A DNA stretch of 64,000 nucleotides from Anoplopoma fimbria. Taxonomy: Eukaryota; Chordata; Actinopteri; Perciformes; Anoplopomatidae. The first letter of the stretch is position 1, and each line of letters opens with the position of its first letter. Made by a program: the position numbers and the translations under genes. The stretch lies in the NCBI RefSeq assembly GCF_027596085.1, contig NC_072449.1, forward strand, positions 22,256,334 through 22,320,333, given 5' to 3'. Under the pieces are notes generated by a model. It was given only the letters and a program-made list of their open reading frames with translations. It was not told the origin of the DNA and ran no database searches. Of this stretch, positions 26,240 through 38,219 are shown in pieces.

Positions 26240-26530
26240 TTGCCAATTCTCTGCCAGCCCCTCCCTTTGAACAGTAAGATTAGCTGCCACCGAATAAAGT
26301 AGTGCCATGCATTATCTAGCAATTAGAGTGAAGCTTATTAAGCAGAGTTTAATGCAAATTTAATGAGCAATAAATTCAATTTCTTTAAATAGAAGAGTTT
26401 ATTATTGTTACAAATGATGTACTGTGGTGATCTCTAACGTACCGGCGATGAAATACTTCACAAGAGGGCACATATCATTGTGCCATTAAGTGCGGTATTA
26501 CATTTATACTGAAACATGGCACTGTACTGT
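26240..26530. promoter_or_regulatory. Candidate conserved regulatory block
   Basis: Dense in TAAT-type cores: TAGCAATTAGAGTG, CTTATTAAGCAG, TTTAATGCAAATTTAATGAG (an octamer-like ATGCAAAT inside) and AATAAATTCAATTT, then the GC-containing AACGTACCGGCGATG. It ends about 100 bases before an inserted repeat. Confidence 0.35.
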
Positions 26531-26644
26531 AAGTGCTATTTTATACAGATATGGAGGGAGAAGGCCACTTCAGTTTGCTACAGAGATAGCACTGAGGTTC
26601 TGTATGTAGTTCTGAGTAGATATCAGTAGTAGGTAGCAGGTGTT

Positions 26645-26889
26645 ACTTGATTAATCGATTCGTCTTTCGACAGGAAAATGCCAAACATTCTCTGGTTTCA
26701 GCCTTTTCATTTGTGAGGGTCTGCTGTTTTTCTTTATCTTATGTGAGTTTGGACAAAACAAGCGATTTGATGGCGTCACCTCGGCTTTGGAAAGTTTTTC
26801 TTGTTTTTCTTTTGAGATTCTATTTATCAGATGATCAATCAATAAATCAACAAAGTAATCTGCAGATAAATCTACAATTAAGAGTTGCT
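26645..26889 (+). repeat. Fish dispersed repeat (ATTAATCGATTA family)
   Basis: ACTTGATTAATCGATTCGTC, CATTCTCTGGTTTCAGCCTT, TGTGAGGGTCTGCTGTTTTT, GGACAAAACAAGCGATTTGA, GTCACCTCGGCTTTGGAAAG, then GATGATCAATCAATAAATCA and TACAATTAAGAGTTGCTAGT. This is the most complete copy here. The overlapping frames of 84 and 63 codons are shadows of it. Confidence 0.65.
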
Positions 26890-27210
26890 AGTCAGTGGTA
26901 GAATATACTGTAAGTACATTTACTCAAGAGCTGTATTTAAGTACACTACTGTACTAATGTACTTGCACTTGAATATATCTCTTTATACTTTTACTATTTA
27001 TATATATATATATATTATATATATATAATAATACATTTTTTAACACAAAACAAATAAGGGCTTAATAACAGTATGTTGCATTTTGATGCATTAGATTTAA
27101 TTTAATTTAGCCCAAACTATAACAACTATAACAATACAATTCTGCTTACACATACTGTTAATGCATCAGTCAAAATAATCCAGTAAGATATTATACTGTT
27201 TAACACTCAG
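26890..27210 (-). repeat. Fish dispersed repeat (stepped AAGTA family), reverse copy
   Basis: Reads GTGGTAGAATATACTGTAAG, TACATTTACTCAAGAGCTGT and on through ACACAAAACAAATAAGGGCT and CTGCTTACACATACTGTTAA, the reverse order of the copy at 6351-7166. It contains an (AT)n run at 27000-27030. It directly abuts another repeat on its left (26645-26889). Confidence 0.7.
27000..27030. repeat. (AT)n tract
   Basis: Alternating AT with one slip, inside the reverse copy of the stepped AAGTA family. Confidence 0.9.
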
Positions 27211-27409
27211 AGGGAAAATGTTGAATGCTTATATAGGTCTTCCGGTAGGCCACACTATGGGCTACTGAGAGAGTACAAACTGAAGGCAGAGCAGCACACT
27301 GCTAGCCGATTTCTTTTCCAAAGCCAAACCCCACCATAAGCAGCGAGAGACGGACATCTTCAATTACTCACCCTGTCACGTGCCAACTGGCAAACCGAGA
27401 GCACCGTAA

Positions 27410-28230
27410 CAACTGTATGTTTCCTTTTGTTTCTCTGAGATCCCGTCCCTCAGCGGCGCCTTGAGGCTTCATGACAGCTCGTATTGATCCACTTCACCAT
27501 CACTCAGCTCTGACGAATGACTTGAAGCTGGCAATAAGTGGGATTATGCAACCTACTGAAATTAGTCCATCTGATATGCTACACCAGGCCGAGCCCCGGG
27601 AGACGCAGGGAGAGAAAATACCGCTAAACATATTATTTGTCAAGATGCAAAGTGTCAGCATTTTATAACAGGATGACCGGCCCAGGAAGCTTTTTAGCTC
27701 TATCATTCCCTGTGTACATCGCTCTGATGACAATCAGGGTCAGCTATCTTTCTTTATCCCACCCTATTTCCTTGGTATCTTTATTACAAACTGGACACAT
27801 ATTGTGACAAGCAGCATCCAGTTAGTGAGGCTGTTCTCCTCTCACCAGATATAGAGACAAAGTTCAAATCTAATGACTGTGGATTATTAACAAAGAAAAA
27901 TTGGAAGGGCTGTCAAAAAGCAGACCGTCAGCACTTCAAAAAGCACGAGCTCGGGCCTTTTTTCCCGCTCCCAGCAGCTGGCACAAAGACAATCAAACAA
28001 ATGAAATGCCTGATGTCAGATCAGACTTTCTCTGGCTCGCATGGGGACTTTACCTGAACTAAGAGGCCGCATCAGTTTCCTGCTGCTGCAAGCCTCGGTC
28101 TATTGAGCTCGAGGTTATTGCACTATTCATGACGCATTATTTTGTTTGACTGAGAGGTTAATTAAGTTAATGTGACAAGGAGACGCCAGACAATGCTGTA
28201 AATGTCATTCAACACGGACCATAATAAATT
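27410..28230. promoter_or_regulatory. Candidate conserved regulatory blocks 1 to 2 kb downstream of the minus-strand exon
   Basis: Two non-repetitive parts. The first (27430-27740) has CCTCAGCGGCGCCTTGAGG, a near-perfect palindrome. The second (27890-28230) has TTCATGACGCATTATTTTG and GAGGTTAATTAAGTTAATG. They lie inside the presumed intron 1, where enhancers of neural genes are common. Confidence 0.3.
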
Positions 28231-28636
28231 CAACAACTGTGAAATGAAAGCATTGCAGTGAGATGTGAAAAAAATAGAAATAAATAATATCCCACTGTAA
28301 AAAAAAAAAAAGATGTCTTTTAACTAGTAGCCTAAACATCAAATTGGGAGCAGATTTCTAATCTCACACCACACACGCACACATGAAATCAAACACACTC
28401 AAAAGAAGCTTTGTTAAGTTTGTGCAGACCTGTTGATGTGTGATGAAGATGTCAACATATGTAGCCACTAATGGCACTATCAGAAACAGACATTAAATAA
28501 ATAAGAAGTCGACTCAAGTAGACTTCACGTGTGAACCTGTCATCGCAAACTGTTGCTTGCCATTTGAACAACCCAGGCATTGACAACACAACAACATGTC
28601 CATCCCACCGCTGGGAGGCTTTTTTAACCGCTTTAC

Positions 28637-29565
28637 ATGCGTCAGTATTGTCATGCGTTTTTCAGAAAGAAGAAAAAAAAACACACACACACACACACAC
28701 ACACACTGACGCATGCAACTCTGATGCAACCACGGTGGAATAACACGGGGGGGGAAACGATCGGACTGTTAGGCTGCAATGGTTTTTGCACAGTTAGGCA
28801 CCTCTGGTTCGTGCAGTTTCACACTGTTTTAAAAAATAAAAAAATAAAAAAAAAAAGAGGTTGGGGGGGGAAGCGACATGGCAGATTTACATCTCGAGCC
28901 TCAATGACAGTAGGAGAAGTCAAGACTGCGGGACTGGAACACACACTAGCATCCGAGGCTGCAGAGGACACTGCGAGACTAGAGCAGCTGCAATGCGTGC
29001 TTTTCCTCCAAAGCGCACCTGAAGCGCAGACTTGGAAGATTTGTAGACCGTGGATGAGTTGGGATGTGGTGTGAATGTACCGGAGCGAGTTGCGATGGAG
29101 CCGTGTCCTCAGAGTCAGTGTGGTTTCCTAATAAAGAGCCTATGCACTGCCTTTAACTTGCCCTCCGGGTGTAAATACTGTACCACCATTCCACCCGATC
29201 ATCGCCGCTGATACTTTTCTCTCCGCCGATGCATTTGTGCGGCACTAACACTACTTTTTCTTTTTTTGTAGCACTCACTCTGTTGCCACATAAAACAGGA
29301 CAACACCCTTTAAAAAATCATCGCTTCAATTACGATATAAGTAGCCCAACAGAACAGGAGAAAACACGCGTGGATGTTTGGATAAGTCGATAGTGGTATC
29401 GCAGCAATAGAAAGTGAAGCTGAGGTTTTATTGGGGGGGGGAAAAGCTTGTGCGCATCTAGCGCGCAAACGCACCGCAACTTCTCCTCTCTTTGCTTTAG
29501 CTGCGTGAAGCGGGTAATTCTGCATCGCAGACACACAAACGCGAAAAGACAAACAAAAAACTTAC
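28637..29565. promoter_or_regulatory. CpG-richer sequence around the minus-strand first exon
   Basis: G+C and CpG rise here compared with the AT-rich flanks, notably at 28870 to 29110, 29190 to 29240 and 29440 to 29540. This probably is the downstream half of a CpG island that covers the minus-strand first exon. A 145-codon plus-strand frame (28637 to 29074) crosses a (CA)n tract and poly-A runs and is unlikely to be protein. A divergent non-coding transcript from the same promoter is possible but nothing in the sequence proves it. Confidence 0.35.
28680..28706 (+). repeat. (AC)n short microsatellite
   Basis: Thirteen AC units following an A-rich run, at the left edge of the CpG-richer area. 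Confidence 0.97.
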
Positions 29566-29641
29566 CTTTCGGAAGAAACGCCACTGAAATCACGAAAACA
29601 GAGAGAGAAATAGCGAGAGATCCGCTCCCCGTGATCGCCAT
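29566..29641 (-). CDS. First coding exon (signal peptide) of an unidentified membrane or secreted protein
   Basis: Partial gene read leftwards: 25 codons plus one base, beginning MAITGSGSLAISLS and ending VFVISVAFLPK, followed by a GTAAG donor (CTTAC at 29561 to 29565 on the plus strand). The peptide has a short start, a hydrophobic core rich in Leu, Ile, Val and Phe, and a phase 1 intron, the usual arrangement for a signal-peptide exon of adhesion molecules and receptors. The ATG at 29641 sits in a fair context (CCAACATGG); upstream codons in frame lack another ATG near it. The ending AFLPKG resembles the ALIPTG that I recall at the same exon junction of CADM1, and CADM1 lies on the same human chromosome arm as NCAM1 in opposite orientation. 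That is only suggestive, so no symbol is given. No second exon is recognisable in the 29.5 kb to the left. Confidence 0.5.
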
Positions 29642-29780
29642 GTTGGACACCTGCTTGAGACTGGCGGCGCTAAATCACCTAGAGACGGCCATGGGATGAA
29701 AATGTAGACACATGAGAGGCGGAGGGAGGGCTCAAGCAGGGAGCCTGCTATCATATTGGGCTGCATTATGCTGCGATGAC
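29642..29780 (-). promoter_or_regulatory. 5' leader and proximal promoter area of the minus-strand gene
   Basis: CpG-containing sequence directly upstream (to the right) of the minus-strand start codon. It carries a five-codon upstream frame, ATG GCC GTC TCT AGG TGA, from 29692 down to 29675, ending 33 bases before the main ATG. The purine-rich stretch AGGCGGAGGGAGGGCT near 29715 to 29730 would be pyrimidine-rich on the transcribed side and could bind Sp/KLF factors; no TATA box is evident. Confidence 0.35.
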
Positions 29781-29794
29781 AACTAGGCCTATAA

Positions 29795-30020
29795 AATACT
29801 GTAGGAATATTACAGTGACATCTTAAATAATGTCGAAACAGTGATGCCCTCCTTATAGATTTACCACTAACAGCAAAGTCACACTGTAATTCCCAATAGG
29901 AATATTGAAGGGATATTACAGTGATGCCATGGGAAGTGTAAAATACAATGGAGCGCGGTGAGGTAACCATAAACTCACCACCGAGAACCACAGACACTTT
30001 ATAGGAATATTATAGTAATT
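29795..30020. repeat. Recurrent TAGGAATATTACAGTGA motif near the minus-strand promoter
   Basis: Variants of the motif occur at about 29802 (TAGGAATATTACAGTGACA), 29897 (TAGGAATATTGAAGGGATAT followed by TACAGTGATGCC) and 30001 (TAGGAATATTATAGTAA), with GTGATGCC also repeated. It may be a degenerate tandem array or a decayed mobile element; no family is recognised. It lies 150 to 380 bases upstream of the minus-strand start codon. Confidence 0.4.
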
Positions 30021-33000
30021 TTCTTTTATGGTTATGGCCTGTTAGTTCATGTGGCTGAGACCAACACATACCCTTTTGGCTGCGCTTTGGTTTTTATAGC
30101 TGGAGCACAAATGAGTAAAAACAGCATTTAGTTGATGTTTATTATACAGTAGGCTAGTCAGGTCGGTCGTAGTGTGAGCTGCTGTTTGTTGAAGAGAGTG
30201 TGTATTCTAATCTGTTGGAGGACACTTTTAACGTTGCAGACAAATAAAGGATGTGTCTATATAACACTTTTTTTTGTGGTAAGTACACACATTTATGGTA
30301 CTTTTTAACACTAAATTTGAAATCGAACTGTAACATGTTGACTAAAAATGTTTTCAGTGGGGCTCTAATTACAAAAAAAGCAAGATTTGTTTGCTAAAAG
30401 GGAAGTCATGTTGGTGCTCTACCATATTCAAACCTGTTTGACCCCGCAGATCCCAAAGGTATGCTTTTCAGGTGTTTCTTCTGTCATTCCAATTTCCCAT
30501 GACTTTGTCAGTCAGAATGACTTCCTATCATTGTTTCCACTTTTGATTAGTGCTTTTTAAAAATGCCAATATGTATAATATGTATTGGGGCTTGGGAGTA
30601 AGCCGGTCAAAAGTACCTGATTCCGCCTATGCAGTTTGAAATATTTATGGAGTTCACGTTTGCCGTTGGTTCTAATTTAAGGTATCATGCTGTCAGGGGG
30701 GTCATTTTGAAGGGGACAGACACAGATTTTCCTCACGTGCTCTGTCTATTTTCATTTGACATGATATGCAAATTAACTGTAACTTTCATAAAATCATTAT
30801 AATAACCGCAATAACACTAATTACATAACTGGTACTGTTTTGAGAAGAAATAAGTTAACGTTTTGCTTTGATGGATGTTACTTAGAGTTGTTCATTCTAA
30901 GTCAGAGGTCCTTTTATGTTATGAATATGTTGGGAGGATGAGGGTTCATTAAAAGAATGATAACTAAAGTTTAGTGAAACTCCTGTTCTCAAGACATATT
31001 TTATGCCAACTCAAAGAGCACTTGCCTTGCTTTGAACGGTGCATTACATCTTGTAGCTGACATTTAGAGCTGAAGAGGTGGCATGAAACAAAATTCACAT
31101 TAGAATTTCAGATTCTAAAATCAGACTGCTTGAATGAAAATGAAATACTGTAGATTATTAATAACTGGGACAGATTCAACTCTCTCCTCCACTCTCTCTG
31201 TATGTGCTTTATTATATTTTGTAATGTTTCAACCCTCCCCGAACTTATTCTCACCTGAAACAGTACATTTGAAATATCTTATGGGAATCATAGGGCTACA
31301 GAGGACCATGCATGACAACGTTGAATCTCATTTCCCTTTTTCATTGTGTCAAAACAGCACAAAGGCTGCTAATTGCACAATCTATTCTCTGAGACTGCGT
31401 GTCAGTCCTCATTCCATGGATGAGTAGATAGCATTTAGAGCTTCACTCTAATGCTGCAGCCGTCCCTATCACTACAGATTGAATTCCACACATCAAATTT
31501 ATTTCAGATGTTATTATCTGTGGCAGCTTGCCAGTTCTGCCTGCCACTCACACAATGTCTCCACAAGGTGTTTTCCCCTCACAGCTCGGCCAGGCTGCTT
31601 TACTTTCCGACAGCATAGCATTGGCGGGCATCAGTCTGCACCTGGTGGAGATGTGCTCAATAAGTCATATTTCCACATTTTGTATTTTTGTGGGATTTGT
31701 AATAATATGATTTACTGCTAGCCTCTCAGTTCTTGTGCACTCAGGATATTTCACATTACTTCCAACTTTTGTTTTCAATCTCCGGTGATTCACTCCATTT
31801 TTTGCATTGCATTGCCTTTGCTCATGAGAATAGATGGGGTTCCTGGGTCTCTCTGAGAAGAGAAGCCCAGCGTCTCCGTCTCCCCGAGCAGGATGAATAA
31901 TGGATGGGAATGGATCAGATGACTGAACTGCTTCATTTGAATCCTCTGTAGTAATGGCCAAGCATAGATTCTCTGTGTATATATGTGTGCGCTCAATCTG
32001 TGTATCATACAGGGACTGGTCATGCAGCTTGCAAACGGTTAAGTAGTTTATTTTGAAGATTTTGCATGTGAGCTAGGCGCACACTGAAAACTTGTGGTGC
32101 CATTTAATAAGGCAGCCGTCAGCATTTTCTATTTAAATTAGCGGAGAAAGTGGTAATAAAATATTTTCACCCAGGCCTCTTTCTCAGTTAATGTTTGATT
32201 AGAAATGCAATGGTTTTAAATTAAGATTTTTTTCCCCCCTTGGTATGAAATCAATCAAATTAACGGAAATTGAATTATTGAGATGGTAATCTATTTAGGC
32301 AAACCATTCACCATGAAAATGTTTTCCTCCTGTTGTGTATGGAAGAATAATTGAATCAGACCCTGGTAAGTGACCCCCAATGGCTAAGCAAGAAAAAGGC
32401 CTATTGAAACAAAATGTAGATTTTCTCATGCTTAGACCACATAAGTGAACAGGCAGGAAATTGTTGAAATTGAACGTATGTGAAATTCAAATTACCATAC
32501 ATATGAACTGTGTATGATATGTTACATGCAGGAGCAGGATAAATCAGAGGGCAGAACAATTAACTGTAATCATGTATAGGGAAAACTTGTGTTTGCATGC
32601 CTTTGCCCTGCCCCTTCAACTTATCCACCCAAAGTCAGTCAACTTAATTTAGCAAAACAGCATTTATAAAGTAGTACTACTGCAAATTTCCGTCTCTTTT
32701 CCTTCCCATAGCAAATTATAACAGGAAATTATATTCCAAATATATCACCACAGGTCATCAATTCTTTATGCCTTCCAGGGATGAAACATGTGCACTCAAC
32801 TGGTTTCCTGCTTCTTTTTTTGTTACACTTACATTCATGTAGGACCCTCTTGTAAATCACATTCATGTATGTTCTCCAGAAAGGGAATCTTATATTTTCT
32901 ACTGGTAAATGTCAAAGAGAATTGTATCTTGATGCTTTGAAATACTTTTCTCAACTTAAATTTGATTATTTCACAAGTTAGTTACATTGAGTTGATGCGT

Positions 33001-33149
33001 TGCCATTAAAATCATCGTTTGAACTGTGTTCCGGTCAGTTGTTTGCTAAAGATAGCAAACAGACCTGCATAAATATGGTATTCTCTGCATCTGTTCATTT
33101 GAAGCAACAGGATATTTTCAAATCTCAATAAGTGTATGTAAATGGAATA

Positions 33150-33330
33150 CATTGATGACATTCATCATTCTCTGTCTTTTCCCCAACAGGCAACGCATAA
33201 ATACTTAATTGTTCGACGCATGCTTCACATTTTATCAGCCAATGCATACATAGGCATTTTGCATCCCACCAAACCCACAGACATACAGCAGGTGATTGTA
33301 ATAAATCATGAGTCACATGGTACCTCACAG
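33150..33330. promoter_or_regulatory. Candidate conserved regulatory block in the intergenic interval
   Basis: CTTAATTGTTCGACGCATGC, CAGCCAATGCATACATAGGC and GTGATTGTAATAAATCATGA sit in non-repetitive DNA. Both strands have open frames of about 70 codons, which may just reflect chance. Confidence 0.25.
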
Positions 33331-34031
33331 AGGCTTAATGGTAATAAATATGTCAAGGTATAGTGGATGTCAAGTTGGCTGGATGGGCCTGAGTGTGCCT
33401 TTCTTGTCTCTATATGGAAGAGAAATATTGTTTCAGTCCTCCAATTTGTATAAGTCTGAACGCTGAAAGACCCTCACTCTTTGCATTGTTTTGGCCACTT
33501 CAACCCTCTTCAGTGCTTGAAAGGATGATATTGACCCACTTCCACCTTTTTATCTGCTTCAAGTGGTCCATTTAATTCAACATATAGGGCATCTTCTCTG
33601 TCTAATGTACCACTCAGCACATATACAGTCAGATGAACATATACGCATTCAGCAAAACCAGTCATGTACCAAATGTGATCATTTGGATTAATTATTAAAT
33701 ATGTTAATTATGTATTGTTACTTTAGGTCAAGTTTGCATTATGCAAGCAGAAGCATTTCAATCCATGTATTTATCAAGTTTAGCTCAGTAGTTCAACCAT
33801 TTATTCATTAACCTACTTTTTCATTATTATAAATGGTTATCCATTAACTGAATCTATTTCAACTGTTCCCATTACTTTCAGCTAACTATTTTAATTGTTT
33901 ATCCATTAACTTTTAGCTAACTATTTCCATAATGTATCCCTCACTAAGATATTGCAGGTTATGTACAGTTATGTGAACTCAACCATTCAGTCCGGTCTAG
34001 TTCAATCTTATTTTTTGTTAGTTCTGCAGTC

Positions 34032-34049
34032 TATATATATATATATATA
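34032..34049. repeat. (TA)n short tract
   Basis: Nine TA units in intergenic DNA. Confidence 0.9.
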
Positions 34050-37000
34050 CTGCATGACCCAGGGCATGATGGGAAACGGCCAGTTCAAAGAGCTAATCGG
34101 CACTTAGATTTGACAACAAATATCAGGTTTTGTAGAAATTCCTCTTTGTAATTGTTATACTTAAAACTACATTGTTGGCTATTGGTCTCATGTTGTGCAA
34201 TAAATGTTTAATCTCAAAACATATTCTTTGTGATTGATAGTAATAAGGCCTATTTATATAACACATATGAAAATAAGCAGCAAAGTGTTTCACAGGCAAA
34301 CATTAAAAGAACTAAGGATAGCATACAATGAAGATACAAGCACATTGCCACATCAATACATATTTACAAACAGATATGAATAAATCCGAACAAGGTCTGC
34401 AATCTTCAACTAGCCTATAGATCAGATATAACAGGATGTAACTGTTTCTATGACTTCCTGTGTATACTTTGTAGGCAGCTGAAAACTGTCCGAATTGACC
34501 ACAGTTAGAACTCTTTTTGCCAACAAAAGCCACATAAAACCATGTATGTTTTGCCATCAAAGCCTGCTGCAAAACCAAGGGACATTTATCTGGGGTGTAA
34601 AGTTAAAAAAAAAAATTGCGCTCCAATAAAGCACTTAAGCAGATATGGACAATGTACCAGAGTCAGTCAGTTGAAGAAATGACTGTCCTCACTCCAAGTA
34701 GCATTACATCTCAAGTGGATTAAGATACATTTGCATATTAATTAGGCAGAAAGATCCCATAAACTGAGCATGCATCACTAAAAATCCAGATAACTGATTA
34801 GACAGATGTATCGAATTGTTTTGTCATACAGAGGGCATTTCTTTCTGAAGACCTGCAGTACATGTAAATTCAAGTCCATGTCAGCAGCAGTGACCCAGAG
34901 GTAAATCCCAAAGCCCCAGAGGTGCTGTTCAGGAAGTATACCTGCCCTGTGTTCAGGATCAGGATTACATTTTTTTATCTGCTTGTGTGGGGATTCATAT
35001 TTTGACACTTACATTTCACATTAAAGCAAAAATAATTATTAGTTCATAAATGCCATTTTTTCACATTCAAAGCCAACTAAGCCCATATTTACCCCAGGTC
35101 TGTGCTGTTCATTTCCAATGATTACCAAGCAAAATACACAGCAAAGACCAACCGAGCAAGAATCAAACCTCAGAAAATCCAATAAAAATGCTTTAACCTT
35201 GACAGTGCGTGTAGCAATTATCTGTAATCCTATTGGTTACACAAATTAATCTCTAAGAGTATGCTTTCACACATCAAAATAATCTCAAATTTTCAATTAC
35301 TGAAATCAAAGACACAATAATATGGCTAAGGAACATTAAATCACCTCATCATATATTTTCTAACCCTAACTGCAAATGTTTTGAAGAACACTCTAAGGTT
35401 AATAACTTTCAACCTATTTTAGAGAAGCTGTTTATTACAACAAATCCTCTAAGCAGAGTCAAACCTCCTGGCGAGTCAGTTCAACCATTATTCAGTTAAA
35501 AAACATTCCTAAGAAACAAATGAGAGAGCATAACACCATTTTTATTATATAAGAAACAATACAAATCATTTTATCGTCCCAACTGTGGTCGATTTTATAT
35601 AGATTTGATCAATTGCTATTGAAGCACAGGCTGATCCAGAAAGCCCTCTGGACTGTCTTGTTGTCTAGATGAAAGAAAAGGGTGATGCTTCATTTGCACA
35701 CAAGAACCCTAAACTGAAGATAACATGTCTGACAAGATATAATTACCAATCTGTGTCAAGCGGAGTTGTTTCTCTATTTTTATTGTTTTGTTTTGTTTTG
35801 ATTCTTATTTTTGTTCTGAGTAGGCCTTATGGAAGCAGGAGATTATGAGTTATTATTTCAGTTTTAATTTGATGGTTTAATTAGATAGTTAGTGGCCTAT
35901 AAACTGCTAAGTGGGCTTTATAGTGTCCTAATTAGTATGTAAATCGTCATTGTTATGATAATACTACGCTATAATGTTTTGTGCTGTCTCTGTTATTCTG
36001 AGCAAGCCTTTAAGGGACAAGAATTACAGTGACATCCTCTTTTGTGCTTGATTTCTTTGTTGAAATTTTTGAAACATACATTTCAATTTTATTTTATTGA
36101 ACTTTTGGACTTAAATGTGAATTTTTTTTACCCTCTTCTAAACAGACAGCACAGTGATTTAGTTTATATATATCTATGTACTATGTCGATGCATATAAAA
36201 TCATATACAACACATAAGCACACATGCTTTTTCACACAGTTAATTGATTTACTAACCTTCGAAACCTAACCAGAGCAACAAATTAGCTAAATAAGATGCC
36301 TTTTACAACAGTTTTTCCTGTGTCTTCACCCTTATCTGTATTGTCCTTGTTAAATAAACTAACAAATGAGTAACAATATACATGCAGTTCACCCTATCCT
36401 GTCAGGCTACTGTTTCTCATTTTTAAAATCAGTTGTTGTGGGTGTTGGACACAGCTCATCGAGCAACAGTCTTAGCATTACAGATTACTTTTCCTCCCCT
36501 GTGTTTAAAAAGTTCCCTTATTTAATGAACGAAAGGGAATTGCGCTATGAGGCTCTTTATGAAAACAGACAGGTTTTATCAAATGTGAAAAGCAGTGCTT
36601 TAGCCAGGTTTAATTGGGTCTCATATCTTTATTCCCCCTCTCTGTCTCTGTCATTCTGTTGGTATAAAGTATACATTTCACTATGTTTAGTGAAATTAAA
36701 AGCTTTTTGCAGAATTTATCATTGCTACTTACTGTCAAGGATCTGTACTGTAACTTACAAGTTATCATAACAAGCGAAATGTGTATTACAAAGAGACTAA
36801 TATTGATATCATACTTTATTCATAATTGATTTATGTTTGTTTGTTCTCATGCTAAGACATTAAAACGATATCTCAACAATACTGTTACTAATCGTCGGAT
36901 CATATATTAATATACACTACAAAGCTGTCGCCGGAATACCCTTACGCCTTTAATAAATTAATAAAATGTGCAATAAATACTGCATTTAGAGTTTGTTGGG

Positions 37001-37769
37001 TGAGTGATGGAACTTTGTTCTGCTGTCACATGGAGATATCATATTGGTTTTGACTGTGTCTGTAAATAAGTGTACATGAAGCCATACTCAGGGATTTTTA
37101 TTGCATGAATAATGCATCACAAACTGTATGAATTTAAATCACTAAAGATCAGGATTTGATTCCAGCTTACAGACCAAAATATAACTCAAACAACAGGTCA
37201 GTGACATTACCATTCCTGTCAGTAAAGCTTAAAGTGAACAGAAAATTTTACAGCAGAGCAATATTCATGTTTTTGCATGTTTAGTATTAGTGTTTGTTTA
37301 AAAAGACTTTGCTTTAATTTGTCAATAGGTGACAGTGAAGAGCAACAGGAAAATGTGACGACAGAGAGGGAGGAGACATGCGACAAAAGCCCCTTGTCTT
37401 GTAGACTACAACATACTTCACGGTTTAGATCTCTAGGCCACAGCAACAACTACTACTGATTTTTGAATTGTGCTCATTTCTGCAAATTCCAAAGGACAGC
37501 ATTTGTGTATTTCCAATCAAACCTTTTCACAACTCAGGAGCGTTGCACCATAAATGGTTGTTTTCTAATTCCATGGCTCTAATGATCTCCATTTCCACCA
37601 AGGACAGACCTTTATTGGATTTCTATTATAAGAACAGTATAGTTTCTTTTTAGAATTGTATATCTTCATCTTTATTTTTTTTAGACAAGTTGAGACGTAT
37701 TTAACTTAAGGCGATGTGTCTGCAATTAAGATATTTTACATTTACAGCATTACCAAATGCAAGTTGACA

Positions 37770-37920
37770 GTGTGAAATATGGTTTATGATAATGAGGTCA
37801 TTCAAATCCTTGAGACTGTAGCAGCTCAGATGCTGCATCCACACTGCTATAACAGTTTTAAACAAGTATCCAAACAATAATGAGGCACTGAGAAGAAAAG
37901 TCATAGCATACGATGCAGTA
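37770..37920 (-). repeat. Dispersed repeat, copy 2 of a pair
   Basis: Reverse-orientation partner of 21029-21190: ATGAGGTCATTCAAATCCTT, CTGTAGCAGCTCAGATGCTG, CATCCACACTGCTATAACAG and TTTAAACAAGTATCCAAACA. It precedes an end fragment of the stepped AAGTA family at 37990-38075, just as copy 1 neighbours a member of that family, so both may be parts of one longer element. Confidence 0.6.
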
Positions 37921-37989
37921 CTACTCTATGCTCTATAGTATAAGTATCGATGCTCTTACGAGTGAACATTAGTGATAAAAACAGAATAA

Positions 37990-38075
37990 TATAGTTCTCT
38001 AAAAATAACTTGAAGTAACATTTTTAATTCACAACTTTTACTCGTCACTCGAGTATTTTTTCTTCCACCACTGTG
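37990..38075 (-). repeat. Fish dispersed repeat (stepped AAGTA family), end fragment
   Basis: TGAAGTAACATTTTTAATTC, CTTTTACTCGTCACTCGAGT and TTTTTCTTCCACCACTG form the reverse of the first 80 or so bases of this family. The rest of the repeat is either absent or too diverged to see. Confidence 0.55.
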
Positions 38076-38219
38076 TATGTATAAGCAAATATACCCTGGG
38101 CAGAGTTACTTCTATCGGGCCTCTGTGAAGAACTGGATTATTACCCACAACAAGTAGCCAATATCAAAAATTGCAATGATAACTTCTCATAATCATTATC
38201 ACAATGAAAATGAAGCAGA

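Larger units (their letters stand above)
1..29565 (-). other. Presumed intron 1 of the minus-strand gene, gene-poor
   Basis: No coding exon can be supported in this 29.5 kb on either strand. Apart from the repeats and candidate regulatory blocks listed separately, the segments 1-939, 1401-3635, 3801-5595, 7167-9876, 10211-12199, 13776-19159, 21200-22335, 23121-23624, 23971-24714 and 24811-26219 are AT-rich sequence in which I see nothing specific. The minus-strand frame at 15266-15601 (111 codons) has no recognisable domain or splice context. If the minus-strand exon call is wrong, this is simply intergenic DNA. Confidence 0.4.

Noticed and set aside
28637..29074. 145-codon plus-strand frame
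   Set aside because: It runs through A-rich and (AC)n tracts, has low-complexity Lys/His/Thr runs, and lies over a promoter-type CpG-rich area; no domain or splice evidence.
34210..34330. Repeat fragment (CCTATTTATATAACACATATG...CAAAGTGTTTCAC)
   Set aside because: It resembles a widespread vertebrate repeat block, but the match is too short and diverged to list with confidence.
36366..36770. 134-codon plus-strand frame as a gene
   Set aside because: Rich in Ser, Leu, Tyr and Phe as expected from AT-rich random sequence; no domain and no CpG or promoter context.
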